A DNA stretch of 64,000 nt from Diphasiastrum complanatum (GCA_029204225.1 MU831855.1:36318-100317); one strand, 5' to 3'; shown: positions 33,638 to 44,775, counted from the stretch's first letter. Program-made: numbers and translations. Notes: generated by a model from the letters alone, not told the origin.

Positions 33638-34097
33638 CATTATTTGTCTTCTTCTTTAACCCAACGGGGTTGGCTCAACTGGTTAGCTTGGCATCCAAAG
33701 TTTCTTTGGTCCCAGGTTCGAACCTCCCCTTGGAAACCAAGAAGCATTATTTGTCTTCTTAAAACCAAAAACCAAGAAGCATTATTTGTCTTCACCTACC
33801 CAACGGGGTTGGCTCAGTTGGTTGGCTTGGCATCCAAAGTTTCTTTGGTCCCAAGTTCGAGCCTCCTCTTGGAAACCAAGAAGCATTATTTGTCTTCACC
33901 CAACGGGGTTGGCTCAACTGGTTAGCTTGGCATCCAAAGTTTCTTTGGTCCCAGGTTCGAGCCTCCCCTTGGAAACCAAGAAGCATTATTTGTCTTCGTC
34001 CAACGGGGTTGGCTCAGTTGGTTAGCTTGACATCCAAAGTTTCCTTGGTCTCAGGTTCGAGCCTCCCCTTGGAAACCAAGAAGCATTATTTGTCTTC
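33638..34097 (+). mobile_element. Tandem array of four tRNA-like SINE units
   Basis: Four near-identical units begin CCAACGGGG at 33661, 33800, 33900 and 34000. The last three are spaced exactly 100 bp; the first carries a 39-bp partial tail duplication. Each unit has a pol III A box (TGGCTCAACTGG or variant; first at 33671) and a B box (GGTTCGAACC at 33715, GTTCGAGCC in others). CCAAAGTTTCTTTGG between them can form an arm like an anticodon stem-loop. The 14-mer CATTATTTGTCTTC occurs six times: at 33638 before the array, after each unit, and once extra. This fits one SINE insertion with a 14-bp target duplication, then tandem amplification between the duplicates. It is not a functional tRNA: no canonical anticodon loop (T33 missing), and the acceptor stem is imperfect. 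Confidence 0.85.
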
Positions 34098-34811
34098 AGG
34101 TACTACCTCATTGAATGTTTGTGAGGTTTGAAAGAAGTTGACTGTACAGAAGATGAATTATAGATAAAATCGCTCCAGGAGCTAAATTATGGATTGGCCC
34201 CCCGAGGAGCTTCGATACTTCAGCACAAGCTTTTTTGTGACCCTTTGGCTCGGAGTGTTATTCATTTTCTTCAATTGACTTAGTTAAGATTTTTGACTGA
34301 CGGAAATTTGTTCGGTTACTGAATGCATTAATCATATAGCAATATGTGTTTTGTAATATGACGGGGTTAATTGTGCTTATGCCTGATTCTCAAAAGCGTC
34401 TAGCAAAAAATTTCATCTGAAATTGCTCTCTTATAACAACTTGAACTGGAGTTTTGGCTGGGCAACAACGAATTGGTAAGGCTCTATGAGCAGTTGGGAA
34501 GTGTAGGGTATGAAATGTTCCAACTTGCTTGCACCAGCAATAAAAAGTGATGGTAAAGTTTTTGGGCTCTCTTTACGTACCAGAGTTTCATATTATTATT
34601 TACTTTTGGCAGATATTGTGAAATATTTTTCCTTAATAAATTTTAACCCTTAGTGGGCGGCATACCATCACAAATAGCATATGCGACAACATTTTTTAAG
34701 TCATTCTATATGTGTAGTAATTGGCTCGATCATGCACTTGACATGACATTTTGAAGCCCACCTATCATTCTCCTGCTAGATTATAATAGAATAAACTGGA
34801 GCCCCAAGAGT
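34098..34811. other. No gene recognised
   Basis: AT-rich, no coding or RNA motif seen. It ends where element G coding begins. Confidence 0.5.
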
Positions 34812-37042
34812 TTGAAGATTTTCATCTTTGCTTGTGTTATTGCTAACCAAGTTGGATGTGTTGCAAGGGAGCAAATTTCTATTCAAGAGGTTTGGCACAA
34901 AAGGATGGGACACCTCAACTTCAAGTCATTGGAGGTAATGGCAAGGAAGAAGGTTGTGATTGGTCTTCCAAGTTACTTAAGTAATGTCAAGCATGTTTAT
35001 GAGTCTTGTGCTTTGTCTAAGTCACATAGACTACCTTATACTAGATCTATTTCTAGATCTACAAAGCCTTTTCAACTTGTACATTAGGATATTCATGGAT
35101 TTACTACAATTAGCAATAATGGAGCTAAGATGTATGTAACATTCATTGATGATTTTGATCTATCTACTAAAGAGCAAGGATGAAGTGTATGATGTCTTTG
35201 TCAAGTTCAAGAATGCAAGGGAGAACCAATTTTCCACAAAGATCAAGTGCTTGAGAGGTGACAATGGTGGTGAGTACATATCTAACAAGTTCAAGGCCTT
35301 TTGTGATGAGCATGGGATCAAGAGGGAGTATACAACATCAAGGACCCCACAACAAAATGGAGTGGCTGAAAGGAAGAATAGGACTTTATGTGAAAGTGCT
35401 AAAGCTATGAGGTTAAGTGCTAATCTTGACAAACCATTTTGGGATCAAGCTTTGTTGTGTGCCAATTTCTTGTGCAATATGTGGCCGAGTGCTATTTTGG
35501 ATGGAAGGACACCTTTTGAGATACTATTCAAGAGGAGACCGAGTGTCAACTTTCTAAGAACTTTTGGATGCACATGCTATGTCAACATTACTCTTGATGA
35601 TAGAACCAAGGAGGATCCATCTTCAAGAAGAGGTATTTTTGTTGGATATGGTGAGGTGAGTAAAGCCTATAAGGTTTACATTCCTTCTACTAACAAAGTG
35701 ATTGTTGGTAGAGATGTCATTTTTGATGAGGGGAACATTCCAAAGGTGTCTTCAAACATGATTGATGGTAGAGTGGATGGATCTAATATTCTTGATATTG
35801 ATGAGAAGGATCCTTTTTTGGATGGTGGTGATGATGGACCTTCATCAAGTCAAGAGCCAAGGAGAACATCAAGAGAAAGACAAGTACCTTCAAGGCTCAC
35901 ATATGATCAAAAGGGTAAGCAAGTAGTCTCTGGAAATTATGTTGCTTTCCTAACCTCTTTGGATGAGCCTACAAGTGTAGATCAAGCAAGGAAAGAAGAG
36001 GAGTGGATCCAAGCAATGGATCTTGAGTATCAAGCTCTTATGAAGAGTGAAACATCTTTTGGAGGATCTTCTTGTGTACATGGAGCTATGCAAGTGGATG
36101 GATGTTATCTTGTGGTAAAATCAAGTATTGGATCTGGAAAACAAAGTTTGTTCAATTACTTTGATGATCAAGTTGAAGTTCAAGAAGTTGATCTCAAAGC
36201 GCTTCAACTAGTCAAAAGGAAAGTTGACAATTTGGAGCTAGTCAAGAGCATCAAAGGAGAGGTAATTGGCAAAGATGTTATGGATCTGTTTTTGTAGCAT
36301 ATTGAAGACTCATGTAAGGTCAAAGGAGCAGCATGGAAGTATTGTTCAAGTTTACTTTACTTGTTCTATCTCATGTTTGAGCAATTTCATGTGGATGTGT
36401 GCAAATTGTCAAGATATGGTAAAACTAGCTACATTGGTGAGCATTGTTTTGATGTTGGATTTGTACTAGCATTCTTGGCTAATTTCGCTGATGAAATGAA
36501 GCTATTGGAGGCTCATTATGTCACTCATTCATGGTCAAGTCATCAAGGCTTGATGGCATCTTATGGCAAGATGGAGATGGAGGCTAATTCATGGAGTATC
36601 ATGGTGGATACAAGGCAACAAAGGACAAAGGAGGAAGAGACATGCAAGCAAATGTTGATCACTCACATTTATTGTTTGTTTGTTGTATTTTTCCAAAGAG
36701 TTCGGAGTTGGAAGCATGGTGGAATCTTTTCATTTACATCCTGTTTGATTCTTCATGTTTTAGTCACATTTTTACATGTAAAATTGATGTAAGAAATAGT
36801 GAAGCATTCCAAGTGGACATTATCTCTATATCAATTATGGTTGTTTCTATTTTGAGCATTACATGATCATTGAAAGGAGATCTATTCTTAGAAAGGTCAT
36901 TTTTTATGATGGATCAAAGTTCTATTGTCAAAAACTATGCTAGGAGCAAGCATATTGAGATACAATATCATTCTGTGAGGGAACAAGTCATTGCAAAGGA
37001 GGTGGAACTTCAACATGTGTCTTCAAGGGAATGTGTAGTTGA
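34812..37042 (+). pseudogene. Element G: broken copia pol with RT replaced
   Basis: Related to element H. The pre-integrase zinc region (EVWHKRMGHLNFKSLEVMA, CALSKSHRLPYTRS) is at 34812-35087. Integrase continues in a shifted frame from 35146 with LRGDNGGEYISN, TPQQNGVAERKN and FGCTCYVNITLDDRTKEDP. The 'HSD' first catalytic Asp is preceded by a stop (VH, stop, DIHGF). The linker and first RT residues (EEEWIQAMDLEYQALMKS) run to 36053. There the match to H stops and about 880 bp of unrelated sequence follow. RNase H resumes at about 36935 (ARSKHIEIQYHSVREQ, VELQHVSSRECVVDV) and is cut off by the LTR of element F at 37043. Gag, protease and LTRs are missing. Confidence 0.88.
36053..36934 (+). 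other. Foreign insert in place of the RT of element G
   Basis: Sequence between the RT start and RNase H end of element G with no similarity I can see to copia. The integrase frame stays open into it for about 80 codons (GGSSCVHGAMQVDGCYLVV to GKDVMDLFL, stop at 36297). A second frame is open at 36361-36792. It could be a captured host fragment, a different retroelement or simply filler DNA. No known domain recognised. Confidence 0.5.
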
Positions 37043-37526
37043 TGTCGCGGAAGCGCGTCTGTGAGACTAATTCGTATTCGTCCTATTCGTCTTCTTTATC
37101 GCGAACAATTTTCTGTCGTCAAATTTTCTTTTGTGCGAAAGCTGTTACAGGATCCTAGACACTAGACTACACATCACAGAACACATTCTATTCTAGCAAT
37201 CATGATACACAGCACAAGACGAGATGTACGAAAATAGAGTGACTGTATTATCAGTTTAAATCTAGAGTGAATTCGTCAATGTCTCGCTCGTTGGCGGAAT
37301 GACGTTCTACTCTTTCGCTGTGTTCTGCTCGTTGGCAGACTTTCATGCGCAACTATGGTGTCTTTACTTTCTTACTCTATTCGCTACGTCTCTCTCTGTC
37401 TCTTACAAATCTCTGTATTCACATTATCTTGTTATGATCCTGAAAGGATCATTTATACCTCCACTATGTGGAGTTTACAAGATAGCTAAACATCGAATCA
37501 CATGACTAGTTAACGCTAATCAACCA
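37043..37526 (-). repeat. 3' LTR of element F
   Basis: The lower end at 37043 (minus ...CGCGACA) is fixed by homology to the 5' LTR at 39560. The upper end near 37526 (minus TGGTTGATTAG) is a guess. A TATA box (minus GGTATAAATG, 37453-37458) is present. About 210 bp align with the truncated 5' LTR, roughly 8% different by eye, so this is an old insertion. The LTR cuts element G inside RNase H. Confidence 0.75.
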
Positions 37527-37859
37527 GTTAGTTAGTCTCCGTCGTTGCTACTCGTTTCAGCTGGGCGTAAAGCTCGTTGCGCTGCCAGTTGGCAGCGTGA
37601 AAGATTTTTCTTCGTCTGATTTGTAATCTCCCGTTTGCTTTTGTTCTTTTCGTTTCTTTTCATAGTTTTCATTTCGCGTCCCTTTTGCGGTTTGTGGTCC
37701 TGAAGGTGTGTTTGCGATTCGCGATTGATTCGCAAATCGTTCGTGCTTCGAGTCAAAGACACGTTGACTATCACGAATCGTTTTCGTTTGACCTTCATGT
37801 CTTGTTCGTGTTGTGACAAAGTTGCAGGAGTTCACCATTCTTGACACTCTCTCTTGAAC

Positions 37860-39492
37860 CTTGCAACTTTGTTCGTTTAATCCAATTGCCTCTCTTTGCT
37901 TGGTAAAGAGTGGCTTGTCGAGCGGTTTCGTGAGGAGATATGCAATCATATTTTCTGATTTTATGAACTGGACCTGGAGCTCTCCTTTCGAGATCAAATT
38001 TGGAATATGATGTGGCTCTTCTTCCTTCATGTGTGAATGGATTCCGATGTTGCTTGCCTTTCTGACAAGCTTCACAGAACTCAGCCTCGGGCCTTGATAT
38101 TTTGAGACCTGTGACAATGTCCTTTGTGCTCATGTCATACAGGCTCCGCATGTTCAGATGATACATTCTCCTATGCCAAAGCTGATCTTCATTTTCTGAA
38201 GCATTTAATATGTTATCAGAGTTGTTGATTATTTTGGCCTGGTAGAGGTTTTCTTCTCTGCATCCGACCGTCAACAACTTGTTTGTCGTCTTCTCAATCA
38301 TACGGCAAGTGTTGTCGTTGAACAAAACTCGAATGCCTAGATCTGCCATCTTGGAGACAGATAGCAGATCTTTTCTGAGTGAGGGCACATAGAGTGCTCT
38401 TGGCAGCTCTGCTTGGCCTAATAGTGTTCGTAGCTATAGAGAGTCGATGCCCTTGACATCGTGTCTGCTTCCATCGCCTAGAATCACTGCTCTTTCATTT
38501 TCGAGTTCGCGAAAGTTGATCAAGATTTTCTTGTTGCAGGTTATGTGAGATGTTGCTCCTGAATCGATGACCACATCGTAGTCATGTTCGGAGTAGCTTG
38601 TCGAAGCTTCTTCGAGTATCGTGAAAGTCTCGTCACCTCTTTCTGCATCTTTAGATGATTTTGCAACGTTTGCCTTTTCAGCTTTGTTTTTTTTTTTTGG
38701 GTTAAATCTGGAGTCGTATGCAGAATGCCCTTTCTTCTTGCAGTGCATGCAAGGTATTGCTGGATTGAACCAGCATTTGTTGGCCGTATGGCCTGGTTTG
38801 TGGCAGTGATCGCAGGAAGAAGATTGTTGATTTGAGGACTTCGTCTTCTCGAATCTTGGCTTGTTTTTGTTCTTCTTCTTTCCTTTCGTGAAGAGAGCCT
38901 TCTCTTGATCACTGCTTCCCTCTCCTTCATCTCTCATCAGTCTCTCATCAACGATAAGACTGCTTTGTCAAATGTCATATCTGTTAGACTCAGTATGAGC
39001 ATTCTCAGCGGCTAATAGGACGTCGGTAGAGATTTCATGAAGTATATCAGCTGTTGTGGTGCTGGGACCTGGTGCTCATGTCCTGATGCAGCGAGTTGAG
39101 CAAAGATCGTTCTGATCTTCTCAACGTGCTGATCCAACTAGTTGCCATCCCACCGTATTGATTGCAGCTGATTGTGAAGGTGCATGACTGAAGCTGCAGT
39201 CCTCACTTCATACTTCTGCTTTAATCTTTCCCATGCTGCATGGCTGCTTTCGTAGTCTTCAATCTGCATGAGTAGATCTTCATTTATGGACGAAACGATG
39301 ATCGCCATTGCGCGCTCATCCTTCCTGATCCATTCATCTCTCTTCAAGTCTCCCTCTAGAGGCTGCACCTCTGAGAGCTCGGTCACCGACCAGATGCCTT
39401 CGTCCTTCATGAGTGTTTTGATTTTGAATTTTCAGATTCTGTGATTTGCGCCATCGAGACTGATTGCTACTCTGGTCTGGATTGTCGTAGCC
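37860..39492 (-). pseudogene. Element F: copia with gag, protease and large internal deletion
   Basis: Gag starts MATTIQTRVAISLDGANH at 39492, with a stop soon after, and continues with DEGIWSVTELSEVQPLEGDL. Two zinc knuckles follow: CDHCHKPGHTANKC is intact, and CMHCKKKGHSAYDS has lost its last Cys. The protease motif VVIDSGATSHIT is at about 38570-38540. The pre-integrase zinc region LWHRRMYHLN with CEACQKGKQHRNPF ends near 38040. Integrase core and RT are then missing. A shifted frame resumes with the RNase H end (VQFIKSENMIAYLLTKPLDK, about 37980-37915). The double zinc-knuckle layout resembles element I. Dead, deletion-derived copy. Confidence 0.85.
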
Positions 39493-39547
39493 ATATTATG
39501 TTGTCTGAAAGAATCACTGCTGGGATATCAGTAGTGACAACCTGTTG

Positions 39548-39559
39548 GCTCTGATACCA
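39548..39559 (-). other. Primer-binding site of element F
   Basis: Minus strand TGGTATCAGAGC directly after the LTR end CGCGACA. Perfect match to the usual copia site. Confidence 0.92.
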
Positions 39560-39772
39560 TGTCGCGGAAGCGCGTGTGTGGGACTGATTTGTATTCGTCC
39601 TCTTCGTCTTCTTTATCGCGAACAATTTTCCGTCTTTAAATTTTCTTTTGTGCGGAAGCTATCACAGGATCCCAGACATCGACTACACATCACAAAACCC
39701 ATTCTATTCTAGCAATCATGATACATAGCACAAGACGAGATGTACAAAAATAGAGTGACTGTATTATCAGTT
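39560..39772 (-). repeat. 5' LTR of element F, truncated
   Basis: Matches 37043 to about 37255 and then stops at TATCAGTTTTAATTTT, where element E coding begins. Its 5' half is gone, so E and F are joined by a deletion or rearrangement rather than a clean insertion. Confidence 0.85.
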
Positions 39773-39775
39773 TTA

Positions 39776-42289
39776 ATTTTACAAGTAAGAGGCTTCTTTC
39801 CATAAGGTAAATCAACAAGCTTCCAAGTTTGATTTTCCGTTAATGCATCAAACTCTACTTGCATAGCTTTCCTCCAATATTGAGACTTATTTGCTTCCTC
39901 AAAACTAGTTGGTTCTTCAAGCATAGTAGTCAAGAAAGTATAAGAGTTGAGTAGTTGAGAATCTTCCCTTTGCTCCCCTTTGTCACTATAAGTGAGCCTT
40001 GATGGTTCAATCCTTGTCCTTGTTGATCTTCTTGGCACCCTTGGACTTTGAGTAGGATCCTCTTGGTCTTCATCTTCATGAAGCTCCTCCTCGGCCATAG
40101 CATGATCCTTGACAAGTTGAGTGTTGTTGGAAGTCACCTTTCCTTTGGCTTGGAGAGATTCATCAAAAAGTACATCTCTACTAGCAACAACTTTTTTTGT
40201 AATAGGATCAAATATCCTATAAGCTTTCTTACTTTCACTATAACCAACAAAGATGCCTTTGAAAGAAGTGGCATCTTCTTTTTTCCTTGTTTCTGAAGGA
40301 ATATGTACATAACAAGTACATCCAAAAACTTTCAAATCACTAAGATTTGGCTTTTTGCCAAACAATACTTCATAAGGTTTAAGTCTTTTAATGTCACTAT
40401 TAGTCATTCTATTACATAGAAAGTTTGCACATAAAATAGCTTCTCCCCAAAATGAAATAGGAAGTGATGCATCTAATCTCATAGCTTTAGCACACTCACT
40501 TAGTGTCCTATTCTTTCTCTCAGCTATTCCATTTTGTTGTGGAGTATATGTGCAAGTAAACTCTCTCCTAATGCCATTAGTTTCACAAAACTCTTTCATC
40601 CTATTCGAGATGTACTCCCCTCCATTATCACTTCTTAATACTTTCAAGCTAGTATTAAGTTGCTTTTCCACAAGAGTTTTGAACTTTACAAAGGACTCAA
40701 AAACTTCACTTTTCTTAGGCAAGAGATAAACCCAAGAGTATCTTGATTTATCATCAATAAAGTGACATACATAAGAGCTCCACCATTTGATTCATGTGAA
40801 AATGAATGAACATCCGAGTGTATAAGGTCAAGAGGAGAGTTAGATCTTATCAAAAATCTCTTGAAAGGAAGCTTATGAGATTTGGAGAGTCCACAAGCTT
40901 CACAAAGCTTGCCACACTTGGATATGGTTTTGGGAAGTCCTTTTGCTAGCTCCTTTGTCACCATGGTCTTCATAGCTTTGTAGTTAGGATGGCCTAACCT
41001 TTTATGCCATAATTCCACTTGAGTGAGCTCCTCCCTTGCCATGTTCAAATTTGAATAACCTCCCTTGCTTGAAACCACTAGCAATACATTTTTCATCTTT
41101 CAAGATAGAACATGCTCCATGCTTGAAATGTACATCTAATCCACTATCCATAAGTTGTCCTACACTCAACAAGTTCTTTGTAATTGAAGGTACATAAAGA
41201 ACATTGTCTAGATCTACTTTTTTAGATGTTCCTAGACATAAAGGAATGGATCCAACACCTACAATCTCACATTCTTGATCACTTGCAGTGAAGATAAATC
41301 TCTTAGAACTATTGTAAGAAAGTAGATTAGAAAAGTAGTCTTTTTGGTGAGTTATGTGAGAGCTTGTCCCACTATCAATCCACCAAGTGTCTTGATTAGA
41401 TGTTTGTGGTGAGGATACCATCAAAGTTAGATTGCCTTCTTCCTCCTCAAGCACAAGATTGCCTTGATTGTCCTTCTCTTGGGCATTCTTCTTCTTGTAG
41501 CACTCGGATGCAAAATGTCCCTTTTTTCCACAAAAGAAACACTTTAGCTTCTTCTTGTCCTTCTTGCTCTTGTCTTTGGAACTTGATCCTCCATTTTTGT
41601 TCTCCATTTCCATGTCTTGAGTCTTCTTGGATGGAAACTTCTTCTTCTTTCTTTTCAAAAAAAAGTTACCTTTTTCATCACCATCATTCAAAGATAAGGA
41701 ACTCATCCTACTTTTGATATGAAGCATTCTACTCTCCTCACTAACAAGCACACTTTGAAGTTTTTCAATACTATGAAGTGAATCTTGAATAGGTTTGAAC
41801 GAGATTGGAATAATCATCTCCTAATCCATTCAAAATGATTTGAACTAATTCATCATCTTTGATTTTATCATCTATAGAAGACAACTCCTTGTTCAAAGAT
41901 TTGATCCTAAAGTCATAATTTTGGGCACTTTTACTACTTCCTTTCATGCTTTAAAGGATTTGATTCCTAAGCATGAGTATCCTTGAAGTGTTCTTGGATC
42001 CATAAATGGCTTTTAATGAATCTCATGACTCTGTGGATGTGGTACAAGATGAGATTTCTTTCAAAAGTTCATTACTTACATTCATTTTAATGCAATGTAA
42101 TGCAACTCTACATCTTTTTTTGTACTTAGCCAATTCAACTCCTCCTTGAGGTTCTACTTCCACCTCAAGTACTATGTCATAAAGATCATGAAGTACAAGC
42201 AAGGACTCCATTCGAACTATTCAAGTAGCATAATTAGTGGATGTAAGTCTTTCACTAGCTTCAAGCAAAAAACCACCCATTGATGCCAT
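39776..42289 (-). pseudogene. Element E: broken copia gag to start of RT
   Basis: Gag starts at 42289 (MASMGGFLLEASERLTSTNY, like element H) but is frameshifted and contains stops. An open stretch at 41817-41002 encodes the CCHC knuckle CFFCGKKGHFASEC, protease WWIDSGTSSHIT and ENLLSVGQ-like text. The pre-integrase region (ELWHKRLGHPNYKAM, CEACGLSKSHKLPF) and HSDVHS follow. After another break, 40722-39776 carries integrase (LRSDNGGEYISN, TPQQNGIAERKN) and the RT start (YWRKAMQVEFDALTENQTW). Coding ends at LTCK, where the LTR of element F begins. RT core, RNase H and 3' LTR are absent. It is similar to but distinct from H. Confidence 0.88.
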
Positions 42290-43924
42290 TTTTGAATGTG
42301 AAAAAGCAGTAGAACTCTTATGGTTTCTCTAAGAGATCTGAACCTAAAGTCTTCTAGCAATTTAGAAAGCTTATAGACTCAATCCTATCACTCATGAACC
42401 AATCTAGAATTATGGAAATTTAGATTCTAGTCTCAAACTTGCAAAATCACTCCTTAATCTATAATTTTTAGCAATTTCTCTCTTCAACCTCAACGTACAC
42501 TCAAAAAATCAGAGAAGATCAATTAATGAGCACCTAATTCAAGCTTCAAATTTAATTTTTTGGCTCAAGAACGAATCAAGGGATTAGATTCACTATAGAA
42601 AATGCTTGACTTTGCACTAAAAATCACTCAAATTGGGTATTTGAGTCAAATTCTACAAATTTTTGAAATTTCTCAGTCAAAACTGGAGCAAAATTTTGAG
42701 AATAGCTATCAAATCCAACTTGCTACACAAAATTTGACTAGTTTCCTAAAAACTGCTAATTTTGGCTTTGATTTGGATTAGCCCTATCAATGAGCGCCAC
42801 CGTGACCAGAATCCAGCCGGCGCCAAGTTCATATGGCTGAAAATCTTTGATCGGTTCTAGCGAAGTCCAGAGAGCTCAGATCGATGTGCAATCACCTCAC
42901 ACGATCTAAGCATGATTAAAGGAAACCTAGGGATCAATAAATTCTAGAGAGAGAAAATAATATTCTAGAGAGAGAAAATAACTTTCTAGAGAGAGAAAAC
43001 ATGCTTTACCAGCCTGGGTAGAGTACTTGGTAGGAGAGGAGGTGGCGAATCCCACCAATACTATAGAGGAGTGCGGGTTGTGACTCACGGCGAGCTCCAA
43101 CCAAGTCTCAGCCTCCCTTGCTGGAATGTTGTCCTGGCGCCCGCCTTGGCATGCCAGCGCCCCGGAGACTAGGGTCGGTCACACACTTGAAATGTAATCT
43201 TCTCAGATTTATTAATAAAGTGGGATTTTTCTCAAACTGACTCCGATTACCTTCTGGATTTCAGTGTTCGGTAAAAGCGCCAGTTGTAAGGCCGCTGCAA
43301 AATTTTTGATCTGGTACATAGCTGAGGGTCGTATCCCAGGATGCCAACGGTATGCCGTCGGGACCATTCGGTCCGTGGTGCCAGCGGTATGCTATCGGGA
43401 CCATTCAGTCAAGGTCTGTCTCGACTTGTGGTTCTGACTGTTCCTTGCATGAACGTGAATGAGTTAAGCTCTTGGAGAACGGGCTCTAACCTGTCGGCTG
43501 AGTTGGATGGCTTGCTTGGGTGGAACATGACGAAGCTGTTAGTTGGTTAAGTCTGATGTAAGTCAGACCGCTTGTTTGGAATGGATGTTACTCGTTTGTA
43601 ACAAAGCTTCGACTTGGTTAAGTTTGATGTATGTCAGGCGGCTGGCTTGGAGGGAAGTCACCCACATCGGGACCCCCGATCTGGCATGGCGCCAAGTCGG
43701 ATCTCAATGTTGGTTTCGAAACTTCAAGTTGGTTAAGTCTGATCGTTGTTGGCGAGTTGGCTACGTGTATGTCAAGTTCGTTTGGACAGCAAGAGTTGAA
43801 GGCTGGGAAGCTAAGTCGTGGTTCCTGGCTCCCTTTGGGATACTTGCGCCACACTTAAACAGTTCCTTAATGAACTAGGTGAAACGAGGAATGAGCCTCT
43901 GATTTTGTAGATGAACAATAAATC
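42290..43924. other. Leader of element E and GC-richer unidentified DNA
   Basis: 42290 to about 42980 is probably the leader upstream of E gag (minus); no primer-binding site or LTR was found. From about 43000 the composition becomes GC-richer. It includes AATAAA near 43213 and direct repeats near 43342-43410. TTGGTTAAGTCTGATG-like text occurs three times (about 43542, 43614 and 43731). No credible protein is seen. Confidence 0.45.
43342..43410 (+). repeat. 37-bp direct repeat
   Basis: TGCCAACGGTATGCCGTCGG at 43342 is repeated with four changes at 43379 (TGCCAGCGGTATGCTATCGG), period 37 bp, including GGACCATTC after each. Confidence 0.85.
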
Positions 43925-44108
43925 CGCAATGCAATCAAGTACCACTTGATAAGGGATCAGATTGAAAAGAAGAAGCTGCAGACTACTTTCATTGGAACGA
44001 AGAAGATGGTTGCTGACATCTTCACAAAGGCCTTAGACAAAGGTTTGTTCGAGGAACAAAGGAGCAGTCTTGGAGTCATAAAGCTACCACACTTTGAGAG
44101 GGAGCTGA
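43925..44108 (+). pseudogene. RNase H tail probably belonging to element I
   Basis: The frame reads IKYHLIRDQIEKKKLQ and then TKKMVADIFTKALDKGLFEE, the canonical end of copia RNase H. A purine-rich GAGAGGGAG just before 44109 is the polypurine tract. Sequence upstream of 43925 is not copia, so the element is truncated there. Its LTR matches the one at 22615. Confidence 0.85.
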
Positions 44109-44775
44109 AGAAACAAAGTGTTTCTATTACCAAAGCTCTACTAGCTCTCGACTCCCAACCTGACGAATATCTCGAATACCTCAAAAACGAAGAACTCGAA
44201 GACGAAATAATCGCGAACAACACGAACAACCGGAGAAGGTTGAACGACGCTAAACGAAAATGTTTGAGACACCCAAAGTTCTAATACTTTCGACTCTTCA
44301 CGCTCAAAGGACCAAGAAGATCAAACAAGTACCACAAAGTACAATTTCTTGATATGATATGGTGACATCAGCAGAAGAACGTTAGGATGTGCCTAATCCG
44401 CCGCTCTTGTAATCTGTGATTAGTCTTAGATTGCTTAATCTATCTAATGAGAAATGTTACTCTGAATATAATGCAGTTGCTAGATGCACTAATGACATAG
44501 AAGAACAGAAGATATAGATAGACAAAAATACAGAATATAGAAGTTCGCCAGTGAGCGAGACATTGTAAGCAGAATCCACAGAGATCCAAGAAGTCCACTA
44601 GTAAGCGAGACATTGTTCGTGGGAGAACACCGCTTCTCTCACGGCAATGTGCTGTGTGGGTTTGTCAGACAGTGCTTGAACAAGAGAATCAATAGATGAT
44701 GTTGTAGTTGCTGCACACATATCATTCTAAAATATTTGATCTCGATTGAATTATTGTCTGCTTATTGTTTGTGTA
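44109..44775 (+). repeat. 3' LTR of element I (3' end unresolved)
   Basis: Matches 22615-23284. It begins TGAAGAAAC right after the polypurine tract. It probably continues beyond 44775 (candidate end CCGCACA near 44815), where the other copy is deleted. The pol frame continues about 58 codons into it. Confidence 0.8.

Noticed and set aside
33661-34000. Functional tRNA gene cluster
   Set aside because: A and B boxes are good, but the anticodon-like loop lacks T33, the stems are imperfect and the units carry a SINE-like tail. Pseudo-tRNA SINE fits better.
33620-34025. Open frames with repeated LAQLVGLASKVSLVP-type peptides
   Set aside because: Explained by the 100-bp SINE units; 100 is not a multiple of three, so similar peptides appear in different frames. 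No gene.
33638-34097. CRISPR-like direct repeats
   Set aside because: Regular spacing, but the whole 100-bp unit is repeated rather than short repeats with unique spacers, and this is a plant nuclear region.
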